This document shows positions 7,649-16,523 of a stretch of 64,000 nt of DNA, piece by piece (position 1 is the stretch's first letter; every line of letters begins with the position of its first letter). The notes beneath the pieces were generated by a model. That model saw only the letters and a list, made by a program, of their open reading frames with translations. It had not been told where the DNA came from and did no database searches. Location of the stretch: positions 51,081-115,080 of the forward strand of contig NZ_KE159567.1 in assembly GCF_000403845.2 (NCBI RefSeq), in the 5' to 3' direction. Made by a program: the position numbers and the translations under genes. Source of the DNA: Eubacterium sp. 14-2. GTDB lineage: Bacteria > Bacillota > Clostridia > Lachnospirales > Lachnospiraceae.

Positions 7649-8437
7649 ATGAAAATTGAGAAGGTAAATGAGAACCAGATTCGCTGTACGCTTACCAGAG
7701 AAGATCTGGCGGATCGGCAGCTCAAGTTAAGCGAGCTTGCATATGGGACCGAGAAGGCCAAAATGCTTTTCCGGGATATGATGCAGCAGGCAGCTTATGA
7801 ATGTGGATTTGAAGCAGAGGATATCCCGTTAATGATTGAAGCGATTCCTCTGTCAGCAGATACAATTATACTGATTATTACAAAAGTGGAGTATCCGGAA
7901 GAACTGGATACCCGGTTTTCCCAGTTTGCACCGGGAGAGCCGGAAGACGATACGAAAGAGGAATACACAGGAGAGGAAAGCGACAGGGTGTTTGAGACAG
8001 CGGGAGCAGATGACATTCTGGATCTGGTCCGTAAACTGCAGGAGCAGAGCAAGGGAGCGGAGACAGCCAACTGCGACAACGACTTTATTCCTCTTGAAAA
8101 AGCCATCCGGCAGAAGCAGGAAACAAAGGAACCCCTTGTGGTGGATATCACCAAACTGTTTGTGTTTGATGAGCTGGATGAAGTAAATCGGCTGGCACGG
8201 GTGCTGAAAGGATTTTATAACGGCTGCAACGTGCTGTATAAAAATAAACTGAACCGGAAGTATTACCTGATTATCAGTAAAAGTCAGCATACACCGGAGG
8301 AATTCAACAAGGTATGTAATATTTTGGCGGAATATGCACATCAGGAAAAATATTCATCTGCAATCAGAGCGTACTGTGAAGAACATTATGAGCTGATTTT
8401 GAAAGAGGACGCATTGCAGATACTGAGTAAAATTTGA
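7649..8437 (+). CDS. mecA: MecA-like adaptor protein
   Basis: A 262-residue protein. The N-terminal ~90 residues (MKIEKVNENQIRCTLTREDL ... FRDMMQQAAYECGFEAED) match the substrate-binding domain of MecA, and the C-terminal ~110 residues (FVFDELDEVNRLARVL ... YSSAIRAYCEEHYELIL) match the ClpC-binding domain; an acidic linker joins them. In Bacillus, MecA hands substrates such as ComK to ClpCP for proteolysis; which substrate applies here is unknown. GAAGGAAGGG precedes the chosen ATG; the frame extends to 7535, but that start would sit on the promoter. Terminators bracket it, so it is monocistronic. Confidence 0.88.
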   Translation: MKIEKVNENQIRCTLTREDLADRQLKLSELAYGTEKAKMLFRDMMQQAAYECGFEAEDIPLMIEAIPLSADTIILIITKVEYPEELDTRFSQFAPGEPEDDTKEEYTGEESDRVFETAGADDILDLVRKLQEQSKGAETANCDNDFIPLEKAIRQKQETKEPLVVDITKLFVFDELDEVNRLARVLKGFYNGCNVLYKNKLNRKYYLIISKSQHTPEEFNKVCNILAEYAHQEKYSSAIRAYCEEHYELILKEDALQILSKI

Positions 8438-8442
8438 GAATG

Positions 8443-8471
8443 ACCCCTTGTGTTTTTACATGAGGGGTTTT
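8443..8471 (+). terminator. intrinsic terminator of the mecA-like gene
   Basis: ACCCCTTGTG pairs with CATGAGGGGT around a T-rich loop, followed by TTTTCT. It lies directly before the ribosome site of the GH18 gene. Confidence 0.7.
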
Positions 8472-8488
8472 CTACATAGGAGGATGAA

Positions 8489-10360
8489 ATGTCAGAAACA
8501 GACAGGACGCCGGAAGAAATGGCGGGGAGAAACGAAGGGAAATCAGAAAATACAGAAAGCAGGAGAGGGCGGGGATCCGACAGGCAGAGGCCGCGGAGAG
8601 CTTCCAGGAGGAACCGGCGGAGGCGCCGCAGCAGAATGACGCCGGTGCTGGCAGCAGTTATTTTTATTACAGTGGTGGTTCTGCTGGCGCTGCTCAGTGT
8701 GGTGATTAAGAAATACAGTCCCAGTAAAGAACGTGCGGATTTGAATGAATACTATAATGTTCAGGGTGAAGAAGACCTGGCTGTGGTTCTGGATAACCAG
8801 CTTCTGGAGGAACAGGCAAAATACTGGGACGGTCATGTATATATGGACTATAAACTGGTACAGCAGTACCTGAACCAGCGGTTTTACTGGGATTCCAATG
8901 AAAATATCCTGCGGTATGTGACCAGTACGGATATTATTTCCGTAAATGCAGGCGCTATGGAATATGCGGTCACAAAGAAAAATGAAAGCACGGATTATGT
9001 AATTGTCCGGGTGGACGGAGAGCATATGTACCTGGCACTGGATTTTGTGCAGCAATATACAAATATTGATTTTGCCATGTATCAGAATCCCAATCGGGTG
9101 AAAATTACTGCAGCCTGGGGTGAGATTCAGACTGCGCCCATTCGGAAAAAAACGGAAATCCGTGTAAAAGGCGGTATTAAAAGTCCCATTGTGGCGGATT
9201 TGGAAAAAGACAGTACAGTAACCATTCTGGATACGGGAGAAGACTGGAGCAGGGTCTGCACGCAGGACGGTATGATAGGGTGGCTGAAAAATAAAAGACT
9301 GGGTGAGACAGGTACGGAAACGCTGGCAAGGGAGTTTGATGAGCCGGTATTTTCCCATTTACTGAAAGAGGGTCCGGTAAGCCTCGGATGGCATCAGGTG
9401 ACCAGCCAGGAGGCAAACGGAAGGATTTCCAATATCCTGCAGTCCACCAAAGGCGTGAATGTAATTTCTCCCACCTGGTTTTACCTGAATGACAATGACG
9501 GTAATATTTATTCTCTGGCCAGCCGGGATTACGTCAATTACTGCCATCAGAATAATGTGGAAGTCTGGGGGTTAATCAGTAATCTGGAAAATCCTGACGC
9601 TGACAGCACCTATGTGCTGACTCACAGTTCTGTCAGGGATTATCTTACCAGCCAGATTATTGCAGCAGCCATCGAATATGACCTGGACGGTATTAATCTG
9701 GATTTTGAGGCTTTAAGCGGTGAAGTGGGGGATGCCTATATTCAGTTTATCCGGGAACTGTCTCTGAAATGTGAGAATAATAACCTGGTGCTTTCTGTGG
9801 ATAATTATGTGCCCACGGATTATACTGCTTTTTATAACCGGGCAGAACAGGCAGTGTTTGCAGATTATGTGATTATTATGGGGTATGATGAGCATTACAG
9901 CGGCTCTGAAGATATTGGCTCTGTGGCCTCCATCGGTTTTGTACGGGATGGCGTGGAGAATACCCTGAAAGAGGTGCCGCCGGAACAGACCATTCTGGGT
10001 ATGCCCTTCTATAGCAGAATCTGGGAGCTGACGCCCAAAGACGGAGCCGGAGAGGATGTGGAATCTGCTTCTGAGGATTATCTGCCTTATACCTTTACCT
10101 GCACAGAAGAGGGTATGCAGACCGTAGAGAACCGTTATACCACCAACGGAGCCCAGCCTGTGTGGTCAGAGGAGGACGGACAGTATATTGCAGAGTATGA
10201 AAACGGAGGAAAGACTTACAAAATGTGGATTGAGAATGAGGCTTCTCTGGAGGAAAAGCTGAAGGTCATGAAACAGAATAATCTGGCGGGGGCAGCTTAC
10301 TGGAAACTGGGACTGGAGCGGCCATCTGCGTGGGATACCATTATAAAATATGTGAATTAG
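8489..10360 (+). CDS. membrane-anchored glycoside hydrolase family 18 protein with SH3 domain
   Basis: A 623-residue protein. Residues 1-49 are an unusually Arg-rich cytoplasmic tail (RRASRRNRRRRRSR); ~52-74 are a single membrane helix. Residues ~85-215 form a region with two copper amine oxidase-like/DUF3298-like strands sets, ~220-270 look like a bacterial SH3 domain (VKGGIKSPIVADLEKDSTVTI, WSRVCTQDGMIGWL), and ~295-620 are a GH18 barrel. The catalytic motif is intact as DGINLDFEAL. GH18 proteins of this layout (SH3 plus hydrolase, as in spore cortex SleL/YaaH relatives) bind or cut N-acetylglucosamine polymers in the cell wall. GGAGG precedes the ATG. Confidence 0.88.
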   Translation: MSETDRTPEEMAGRNEGKSENTESRRGRGSDRQRPRRASRRNRRRRRSRMTPVLAAVIFITVVVLLALLSVVIKKYSPSKERADLNEYYNVQGEEDLAVVLDNQLLEEQAKYWDGHVYMDYKLVQQYLNQRFYWDSNENILRYVTSTDIISVNAGAMEYAVTKKNESTDYVIVRVDGEHMYLALDFVQQYTNIDFAMYQNPNRVKITAAWGEIQTAPIRKKTEIRVKGGIKSPIVADLEKDSTVTILDTGEDWSRVCTQDGMIGWLKNKRLGETGTETLAREFDEPVFSHLLKEGPVSLGWHQVTSQEANGRISNILQSTKGVNVISPTWFYLNDNDGNIYSLASRDYVNYCHQNNVEVWGLISNLENPDADSTYVLTHSSVRDYLTSQIIAAAIEYDLDGINLDFEALSGEVGDAYIQFIRELSLKCENNNLVLSVDNYVPTDYTAFYNRAEQAVFADYVIIMGYDEHYSGSEDIGSVASIGFVRDGVENTLKEVPPEQTILGMPFYSRIWELTPKDGAGEDVESASEDYLPYTFTCTEEGMQTVENRYTTNGAQPVWSEEDGQYIAEYENGGKTYKMWIENEASLEEKLKVMKQNNLAGAAYWKLGLERPSAWDTIIKYVN

Positions 10361-10368
10361 CTCATAAA

Positions 10369-10410
10369 ACCGCCCCATTCATGAGGAAAATCATGGATGG
10401 GGCGGTTTTT
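10369..10410 (+). terminator. strong intrinsic terminator of the GH18 gene
   Basis: ACCGCCCCATTCATGA pairs with TCATGGATGGGGCGGT (one mismatch) around GGAAAA, followed by TTTT. An A run precedes the stem, so it could work in both directions. Confidence 0.85.
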
Positions 10411-10716
10411 ATGGTGCAGAAAATCCTCTGCGGATACATCTGCAAATCTCTCGTTCCTGAAAGTATCCAGTATTTTCCCTTCATAAAAGAGTCCCAAAAA
10501 GCCGAAAAAAAGAATAAGTCCGGAACCACTGAAAGTTATGAAGTGCCAAAGGGGTACTATGGCAGACACATGTTTCCCATTGCTTCTGACTGAAAGGGAG
10601 CCAGTCACAACATGGAGGTGTCCAGTCACTGCATTTTCAGAAATTCCGGGGAAAAAGTGTCGATAACATAAATGACCGGAATCCAGAGCTCCCGGAAAGT
10701 CATGAGGTGGAAGAAA
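10411..10716. other. intergenic region before the two-component genes
   Basis: About 305 bases with no supported gene. A 60-codon plus-strand frame from 10411 starts inside the terminator tail without a ribosome site. No AgrD-like propeptide with a ribosome site was found despite the AgrC/AgrA-like pair downstream. Confidence 0.4.
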
Positions 10717-11460
10717 TTGAACATAGCAATCTGTGATGACGAAGCGTATGTGCGCAGTTATCTGCGCGGTCTGACAGAAAAACAGCAGTCTGGCTGCAGG
10801 ATAACGGAATTTTCATCTGGAAAGGAGCTGCTGACACATCTGGAGAAGGAAATTCCGGATATCCTGTTCCTTGACATTTCCATGGAAGGAGCAGATGGAA
10901 TGGAAGTGGCCAGGAAATTTCGGATTCGGGCCGGAGAACAGGGCGAAGGCGCATGGGGAAGCCTGCCGCTGATGATTTTTGTAACAGGTTATCCGGAATA
11001 TGCCATGGAAGCCTTTTCTGTGCAGGCGTTTCAGTTTCTGGTGAAACCTGTGAAAGAACAGGAATTTGCAGCAGTGTTTGCACAGGCAGTCCGGGAATAC
11101 CGCTGCCTTACAGACAGAAAATCCAAAGAACCGGAAGAATTGCTGATTCGGATTGGAAATATCACAAGAAAAGTGTCAGCAGAAGATATTTATTATGTGG
11201 AAAGCTGCAACCGTAAGGTAATTCTCTGCCTGAATAACGAAAAAATCATATCTTATGACAGAATCAGCCGGCTGGAAGAAGAACTTCCGGAAAGTTTTTT
11301 CCGGGTGCACAGAGGGTATCTTATTAACATGAAGTATGTGGAGCGATACAGCCGGACAGAGGTGCGGATGAAAAACGGGGATACATTGTTAATTTCAAAA
11401 TACAAATATCAGGAGTTTGTGAAAGCATACCTGAACTATATTTCGGAGGAATCTCATTGA
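10717..11460 (+). CDS. LytTR-family response regulator (AgrA/ComE-like)
   Basis: A 247-residue protein. Residues ~1-125 are a receiver domain: acidic pair in ICDDEAY, phosphoacceptor Asp in DILFLDISM, the Thr in VTGYPEYA and Lys in LVKPVKE. Residues ~145-245 are a LytTR DNA-binding domain (DIYYVESCNRKVILCL ... FFRVHRGYLINMKYVERY). It should bind direct repeats at target promoters once phosphorylated by the kinase that follows. A TTG start at 10717 is chosen because AGGTGG sits just before it; ATG codons at 10672 and 10702 have no ribosome site. Its stop overlaps the kinase start. Confidence 0.88.
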   Translation: MNIAICDDEAYVRSYLRGLTEKQQSGCRITEFSSGKELLTHLEKEIPDILFLDISMEGADGMEVARKFRIRAGEQGEGAWGSLPLMIFVTGYPEYAMEAFSVQAFQFLVKPVKEQEFAAVFAQAVREYRCLTDRKSKEPEELLIRIGNITRKVSAEDIYYVESCNRKVILCLNNEKIISYDRISRLEEELPESFFRVHRGYLINMKYVERYSRTEVRMKNGDTLLISKYKYQEFVKAYLNYISEESH

Positions 11461-12869
11461 GTCAGGCGAATTATGAATGGCTGCTCAGCCTTTCCGGCAT
11501 TCTGCACATTACAGTGCAGATGCTGTGTTTTCTGGTGATGTGGCATGTTTTTTACCCGGAAAGAAATGTTTTGGATGTTGTCATGGCGGGAATGCTGGCC
11601 TGTGTGAATCTTCTGGCAGGCCTTTGGCCGGGACTGCCCGGATGGGTACGGTATGCTTTGTCAGCAGTTCTGATTCTGACCTGTGCTTTTGTGCGGTGTC
11701 AGAGGCGTCTGGAAAAACCGGTATTTGTATTGCTGCTGTTTTATAATTTCCACGGGCTTAGTTTCCTTATTACCAACAGCATATTCCAGTACGACAGTGA
11801 GAAAGTTTTTGATTCCCTGGATCCTTCCTCCCCGGATTATATGAGTCTGCTTTACCGGAATGCGGCTTTCAGCCAGATGATTCTGGTGTTTGCCTACGGT
11901 CTGATGTTTCTGGTTATGACAAAAATCCTGGGAAAAATAATAAAAGAGTTCTCAGATATGAAGTGGCAGGATGTGGTTTTTCTGTCTGCCTTCAACATTG
12001 CAGGAGCCATGCTGATGCGGATGGTACTGGATTTGTCCATGATAAAAACGGAACAGGGCATGTTTTTTCTGTTTGATGAAAAAAGAGATATGCGGTGGAG
12101 GATTCCCGTGATTGCACTGCTGCTCTGGGTAGGAGAAGTGACAGCCATCTGTATTTTTCAGCAGTATGAAAATCTGCAGCAGGAGCGGCAGAAACATTTT
12201 GTGGAAGAACAGCAGATGAAGCTGCTGAAACAGCGGCTGGAGGAAGCAGAACATTTTTACGGAAATATCCGTAAGGTCCGGCATGAAATGAAGAATCATA
12301 TGACCAGTATCAAAGGGCTGGCAATGGGCGGGAATTATCAGGAGGCCAGGCAGTACATGGAAAAACTGGAGGAAACCATGGAGAATCTGGACTATCGGTT
12401 TGCCACGGGAAATCCGGTGACAGATGTGGTAATCAATGACAAATATCAAAAAGCCGCCGCCCTTGGAATTGATTTTCAGGTGAAATTTTATTACAGGCCA
12501 GAGGATACCATCCCGGTATTTGACCTGGGGATTCTTCTGAACAATCTGCTGGATAACGCCATAGAAGCCAGTGAAAGGCTGGAAGAGGAGCATAAGCGCC
12601 GGATAAACCTTTCTCTGAGACGGAAACAGCAGTTTTTACTGCTTGAAGTGGAAAACAGCTTTGACGGGGCAGTAAACTGGCAGGAGGGCTGCGAACTTCC
12701 CTCCACCAGAAAAGCAGAAGGGCCTTCCGGCCGGATGGAGCATGGAATCGGCCTGAAAAATGTAAAAGAGATTGCAGAGCGCTATCTTGGAAGTATGGAT
12801 ATCAAAATAAACGGTGACACATTTAAAGTTACAGTAATGCTGCAGCAGGAGGCAGAAACGGAGGTATAA
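11457..12869 (+). CDS. AgrC-like sensor histidine kinase (GHKL type)
   Basis: A 470-residue protein. Residues ~1-240 contain about six hydrophobic membrane segments, the usual sensor of AgrC/ComD-type peptide receptors. A coiled coil (~240-275) leads to VRHEMKNHMTSIKG with the phosphoacceptor His, and the GHKL ATPase domain follows (NNLLDNAIEASER, the N box; MEHGIGLKNVKEIAERY, the G box). It starts at TTG 11457, overlapping the regulator's stop, with GGAGG upstream, so the two are translationally coupled. No AgrB/AgrD genes adjoin, so the signal is unknown. Confidence 0.88.
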   Translation: MSQANYEWLLSLSGILHITVQMLCFLVMWHVFYPERNVLDVVMAGMLACVNLLAGLWPGLPGWVRYALSAVLILTCAFVRCQRRLEKPVFVLLLFYNFHGLSFLITNSIFQYDSEKVFDSLDPSSPDYMSLLYRNAAFSQMILVFAYGLMFLVMTKILGKIIKEFSDMKWQDVVFLSAFNIAGAMLMRMVLDLSMIKTEQGMFFLFDEKRDMRWRIPVIALLLWVGEVTAICIFQQYENLQQERQKHFVEEQQMKLLKQRLEEAEHFYGNIRKVRHEMKNHMTSIKGLAMGGNYQEARQYMEKLEETMENLDYRFATGNPVTDVVINDKYQKAAALGIDFQVKFYYRPEDTIPVFDLGILLNNLLDNAIEASERLEEEHKRRINLSLRRKQQFLLLEVENSFDGAVNWQEGCELPSTRKAEGPSGRMEHGIGLKNVKEIAERYLGSMDIKINGDTFKVTVMLQQEAETEV

Positions 12870-12871
12870 AG

Positions 12872-13522
12872 ATGCGGGTGACAGACCAGATTTTGAATGC
12901 AACAGCAAGGAGAGCCGGGGTTCCGGTAAATATGTCTCTGGTAGATTATCTGAACAAAAACAGTAACAGTCTGGAAGATATATTTGGGGAAGACAAAACC
13001 GTAAATCCGGTTGGGAAAAAGAACTGCGAGAAGCTGGAAAAAGCAGCGGAGGAACTGGCACAGAACGTCCAGGCATTTCTGGAAGAAGGACAGGATTCCA
13101 TGTTTGCCAGAGCAAAAGAAAGCGGCAGCAGTGAGGAAATACAAAAACAGGTGGAAAAACTGCTGGAGCATTATAACAGTACCATGAAAAATTTAAAATC
13201 CGGCGATTCTTCCATGGATTACTATTATCGTAAGATGCTTCAGGATGTGGCGGGAGAAAACAGCGAAGCCTTAAAGACGGCAGGAATTACCATAAAGAAA
13301 GACGGAACCTTAAGTCTGGATAAAGACAAATTAAAGGAAGCGGATCTGGACAGTCTGGAGAAACTGTTCGGCCCTTCCGGAACCTTTTCTGATAAAGTTG
13401 CTTTTCTTGGAGAACAGATTGCGGACAGTGCCAGAGCCAATGGCCTGAGCTATTCCGGCAAATACAATTCCAGTGGAAACAGTTATGGACTTCCGGGAAA
13501 CAAATATGAATTTTGGGCATAG
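12872..13522 (+). CDS. hypothetical helical protein co-transcribed with the two-component system
   Basis: A 216-residue soluble protein, two bases after the kinase stop, with GGAGG before its ATG. The middle is charged and helical (ACidic segments near 60-110). The C-terminal half (GITIKKDGTLSLDKDKLKEA ... LFGPSGTFSDKVAFLGEQIA ... SYSGKYNSSG) resembles the C-terminal region of flagellar cap protein FliD, but no other flagellar gene is present. It has no signal peptide. Being the third gene of a signalling operon, it may be a regulated effector; that is inference. Confidence 0.65.
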   Translation: MRVTDQILNATARRAGVPVNMSLVDYLNKNSNSLEDIFGEDKTVNPVGKKNCEKLEKAAEELAQNVQAFLEEGQDSMFARAKESGSSEEIQKQVEKLLEHYNSTMKNLKSGDSSMDYYYRKMLQDVAGENSEALKTAGITIKKDGTLSLDKDKLKEADLDSLEKLFGPSGTFSDKVAFLGEQIADSARANGLSYSGKYNSSGNSYGLPGNKYEFWA

Positions 13523-13531
13523 AGAATAAGC

Positions 13532-13569
13532 AAAAACAGGACTTCTTTCATAAGGCAGTCCTGTTTTTT
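13532..13569 (+). terminator. intrinsic terminator of the two-component operon
   Basis: AAAAACAGGACT (13532-13543) pairs with AGTCCTGTTTTTT (13557-13569). Confidence 0.85.
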
Positions 13570-13682
13570 GTATGTCACCCTGTATTTTTGCAGGTTGACC
13601 TGCTCCTTTTGCATGTTACCCTCTTGCCTGTTGCATTCCTGCTGCAATCTGGTAAAGTGAGTGAAAAAGGAGGGAGACAGAA

Positions 13683-14639
13683 ATGAAAGCAGCCATAACC
13701 GCAGAACATCTGAAAAAATATTATGGAGACGTAAAGGCGGTGGACGATATCAGTTTTTCTGTGGAACAGGGAGAACTGTTTGGATTTCTGGGCGTGAACG
13801 GCGCGGGAAAGTCCACCACCATCAATATGCTGTGCACCCTGCAGGAGCCCACAGCCGGGAAAGCTGTGATTCAGGGGCTTGAGCTTGGAAAAGATAATGA
13901 AAAAATCAGGAGCCATATCGGCGTGGTATATCAGAATAACTGTCTGGATAAATTCCTGACCGTAAAGGAGAATCTGCTGATCCGCGGAAGCCTGTATGAG
14001 AAAGACACTGGAAAATTAAAGAAAAATCTCACCCATGTAACGGAAATTCTGGGACTTGGGGATGTGCTGAAACGCCCCTTTGGAAAACTGTCCGGCGGAC
14101 AGAAACGGAAATGTGAGATTGCCAGAGCTTTAATGCATACGCCGGATATCCTGTTTCTGGATGAACCTGCCACGGGACTTGACCCGGCCACCAGGAAAAC
14201 CATGTGGGAAACCATACACAGCCTCAGGAAAAATATGAATATGACGGTATTTCTGACGACTCATTATATGGAGGAAGCGGCAAAGGCAGATCATATCGGG
14301 ATTATGCACCGGGGCCATTTTGTGGAATATGGAACACCCTTTTTCCTGAAGGAAAAATATGCAAAAGACAAACTGTACCTGGTGCCGAAAAAAGAATATT
14401 ATCAGGAGATTCAGAAAGAACTGGAAGTCCGGAACCTGAACTGGTCCCTGCGGGAAGAACGGATTCTGGTGCGGATAAACGATACGCTGTCCGCCATTCC
14501 CCTGGTGAAATCCCTGGAGCAGAAAATCGCCGGATTTGAGGTGCTGCAGGGCACCATGGACGACGTATTTCTGAATGTTACGGAGATGCAGGAAAAAAGC
14601 GAGGCTGCGGGAAACACTGCAGGAGGGGGTGCATTATGA
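13683..14639 (+). CDS. ABC transporter ATP-binding protein
   Basis: A 318-residue nucleotide-binding subunit of the drug/antibiotic exporter type (DrrA/CcmA-like). Walker A is GVNGAGKSTT (about residue 38), the signature is LSGGQKRKCEIARAL, Walker B is ILFLDEPATGLDP and the switch His is in LTTHYMEEA. Residues beyond ~225 form the usual C-terminal extension. Its ATGA overlap with the permease shows translational coupling. The downstream LytTR and DUF3021 genes suggest it is regulated by a small non-phosphorylated LytTR system. Substrate unknown. Confidence 0.9.
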   Translation: MKAAITAEHLKKYYGDVKAVDDISFSVEQGELFGFLGVNGAGKSTTINMLCTLQEPTAGKAVIQGLELGKDNEKIRSHIGVVYQNNCLDKFLTVKENLLIRGSLYEKDTGKLKKNLTHVTEILGLGDVLKRPFGKLSGGQKRKCEIARALMHTPDILFLDEPATGLDPATRKTMWETIHSLRKNMNMTVFLTTHYMEEAAKADHIGIMHRGHFVEYGTPFFLKEKYAKDKLYLVPKKEYYQEIQKELEVRNLNWSLREERILVRINDTLSAIPLVKSLEQKIAGFEVLQGTMDDVFLNVTEMQEKSEAAGNTAGGGAL

Positions 14640-15550
14640 AAAAATTCTTAAGTCTGACCAGGAGGAACTGTCTGATATTTCTGAGAGACCGGGGCGCGGT
14701 ATTCTTTTCTCTGCTGTCCATGTTGATTGTGTTGATGCTGATGGGTGTATTCCTGGGGAATATGAATGAAGAAGGTGTGGTGAACCTGCTGGAAGAGTAT
14801 GGCGGCCTTCGAGATGGGGCCAAAGACCAGGCCCATGCGAAAGAACTGGTGCAATACTGGACGCTGGCAGGAATTCTGATTGTAAATGCAGTAACCGTTA
14901 CCCTGACCGTTCTTGGAAACCGGGTGGCAGATTTGTCTGAGCACAGGCTGGCCAGTCTGTATTCTGCTCCGGTAAACCGGAGTGTGGTTGCCCTCTCCTA
15001 TATGGCTTCTGCTGTACTGGCAGGAATTTTCATGTGTATGCTGACACTGGGAATTGCCCTTTGCTATATTACAGCCACCGGAGGAGAATGGCTGAGTTTT
15101 GGCGCCCTGATTCAGATTGTGGGCCTGATTGTGCTGAACACCTGCGTATTTGCGGTCATCATGTATTTCCTTACATTGTTTGTAAAGAGCAGCAGCGCCT
15201 GGTCCGGCATTGGCACAGTAGTGGGCACGCTGGTGGGATTTGTGGGAGCTATCTATCTGCCCATGGGCAATCTTCCAAAAGGGGTGGCCGGGGTGCTGAA
15301 ATATATTCCCATACTCCACGGAGCTTCCCTGATGCGCAGTGTCTGCTGCGGGCAGGCGCTGGAAACCACTTTTGCAGGTACCCCGGCAGAATTGCTGACA
15401 GAATATCAGGAACACATGGGAATTACGGTGGAAATGGGAGGAGAAACAGTGGATTCCCTTTTTCAGGTGTTATTTCTGGCAGGCTGTGGTATAATTGCAT
15501 TTATATTGACTGTACTGATGCAGAAAAGAAAGGATATCAGTGACCGCTAA
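14636..15550 (+). CDS. ABC-2 type transporter permease
   Basis: A 304-residue membrane protein with about six hydrophobic segments: one near residues 20-40, a large extracellular loop, then helices near 75-95, 125-150, 160-190, 195-215 and the C-terminus. Features of ABC-2 permeases are visible (LASLYSAPVNRS coupling helix; YLPMGNLPKGVAGVLKYIPILHG). It pairs with the ATPase through a 4-base overlap and would form an exporter as a homodimer with two ATPase chains. Confidence 0.88.
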   Translation: MKKFLSLTRRNCLIFLRDRGAVFFSLLSMLIVLMLMGVFLGNMNEEGVVNLLEEYGGLRDGAKDQAHAKELVQYWTLAGILIVNAVTVTLTVLGNRVADLSEHRLASLYSAPVNRSVVALSYMASAVLAGIFMCMLTLGIALCYITATGGEWLSFGALIQIVGLIVLNTCVFAVIMYFLTLFVKSSSAWSGIGTVVGTLVGFVGAIYLPMGNLPKGVAGVLKYIPILHGASLMRSVCCGQALETTFAGTPAELLTEYQEHMGITVEMGGETVDSLFQVLFLAGCGIIAFILTVLMQKRKDISDR

Positions 15551-15552
15551 TT

Positions 15553-15990
15553 ATGAAAGTGACTATTTTAGATACGGGGCCGGAGGAGGAAGACGAGATT
15601 ATCATCCGCTGCAGTTCTCTGAATGAAGACCTGGTGAAGCTGATTAACCGGCTGAAACAGGGCGGGAACAAACTTACGGTATATCAGGACAACGGCATGT
15701 TTTTTGTGGAACCGGAGGATGTGTTTTATTTTGAGGCAGTGGACCAGAAAGTATTTGCATACTGCAGCTCGGAGGTATATCAGGTAAAAAGCCGGCTTTA
15801 TGAGCTGTTGGAAGAACTGCCGGGCCGGGAGTTCCTGCGGGTGTCCAAATCTTCCATTCTGAATCTGAATAAAATCCGGAGGCTGGCCCCGGCATTCGGC
15901 GGGCGCTACGAGGCCCTTCTGGAAAACGGGGAAAGAGTGATTATTTCCAGACAGTATGTAGCGCTGCTGAAAGAAAAGCTGGGTGTGTGA
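15553..15990 (+). CDS. stand-alone LytTR DNA-binding regulator
   Basis: A 145-residue protein lacking a receiver domain. The first ~45 residues are a short lead (IIIRCSSLNEDLVKLINRL), and residues ~48-142 are a LytTR domain (DVFYFEAVDQKVFAYC ... EFLRVSKSSILNLNKIRRL ... RVIISRQYVALLKEKL). Stand-alone LytTR proteins paired with a DUF3021 membrane partner form a regulator/inhibitor pair in Firmicutes. The start lies two bases after the permease stop, so the exporter and its regulator are in one operon, suggesting autoregulation. Confidence 0.88.
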   Translation: MKVTILDTGPEEEDEIIIRCSSLNEDLVKLINRLKQGGNKLTVYQDNGMFFVEPEDVFYFEAVDQKVFAYCSSEVYQVKSRLYELLEELPGREFLRVSKSSILNLNKIRRLAPAFGGRYEALLENGERVIISRQYVALLKEKLGV

Positions 15991-16002
15991 GGAGGGAAAA
16001 TT

Positions 16003-16440
16003 ATGGCAAAGCGACTGGAGACAATGCTGTTCCTTTATGTAAAAATTACGACAGGAATACTTTTTGTGACAGCTTTGTACATTACCGTATTTTATGGATG
16101 GGAACTGGAACTTAAAGTGGATATTCTCTGGCAGATTCTGGGGCTTTCTTTCGCCTGTGCTCTGGGCAGCCTGGTAATGCCTGAGGAAACAGAACGGGAG
16201 CTGTCCGGGAAATCCATGCTGGCATGTATTCTGCTTTATTATGTTTATGTCAATCTGGTGGTGCTGTTCAGCGGTTTCCGGTTTGGCTGGTTTTCCTTTG
16301 ACAGCCTGAAACAGGTGCTTGGAATGGTGGCAGCCATTGCTTTTGTATACATTGGAGTGATGCTTCTCTCTTTCTGGAAGGAATACCGGGAGGCAGAGCG
16401 GATCAACCGAAAGCTGGAGGGAAGAAAAGCTGTAAAATAA
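16003..16440 (+). CDS. DUF3021 membrane protein
   Basis: A 145-residue protein with four predicted membrane helices (around residues 8-32, 38-60, 72-92, 100-125) and a basic C-terminal tail (YREAERINRKLEGRK). Length and layout match DUF3021, which is nearly always encoded beside a stand-alone LytTR regulator and is thought to restrain it at the membrane. GGAGGG precedes the ATG. It is the last gene of the ABC-LytTR operon. Confidence 0.85.
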   Translation: MAKRLETMLFLYVKITTGILFVTALYITVFYGWELELKVDILWQILGLSFACALGSLVMPEETERELSGKSMLACILLYYVYVNLVVLFSGFRFGWFSFDSLKQVLGMVAAIAFVYIGVMLLSFWKEYREAERINRKLEGRKAVK

Positions 16441-16523
16441 GAAATGGTATTTTTACACAATGCTGTACTAGTCTTTTATGTTCCGTCATACCTTATTTAT
16501 AAAGATAATCAGGTGAATCGGAT

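Noticed and set aside
10411-10593. 60-codon frame as a possible AgrD-like propeptide
   Set aside because: No ribosome site, starts in the terminator tail, no Cys/Ser ring pattern with an acidic tail, and no AgrB gene.
14648-15415. 255-codon minus-strand frame
   Set aside because: Antisense shadow of the ABC permease, which has a full domain and coupled start.
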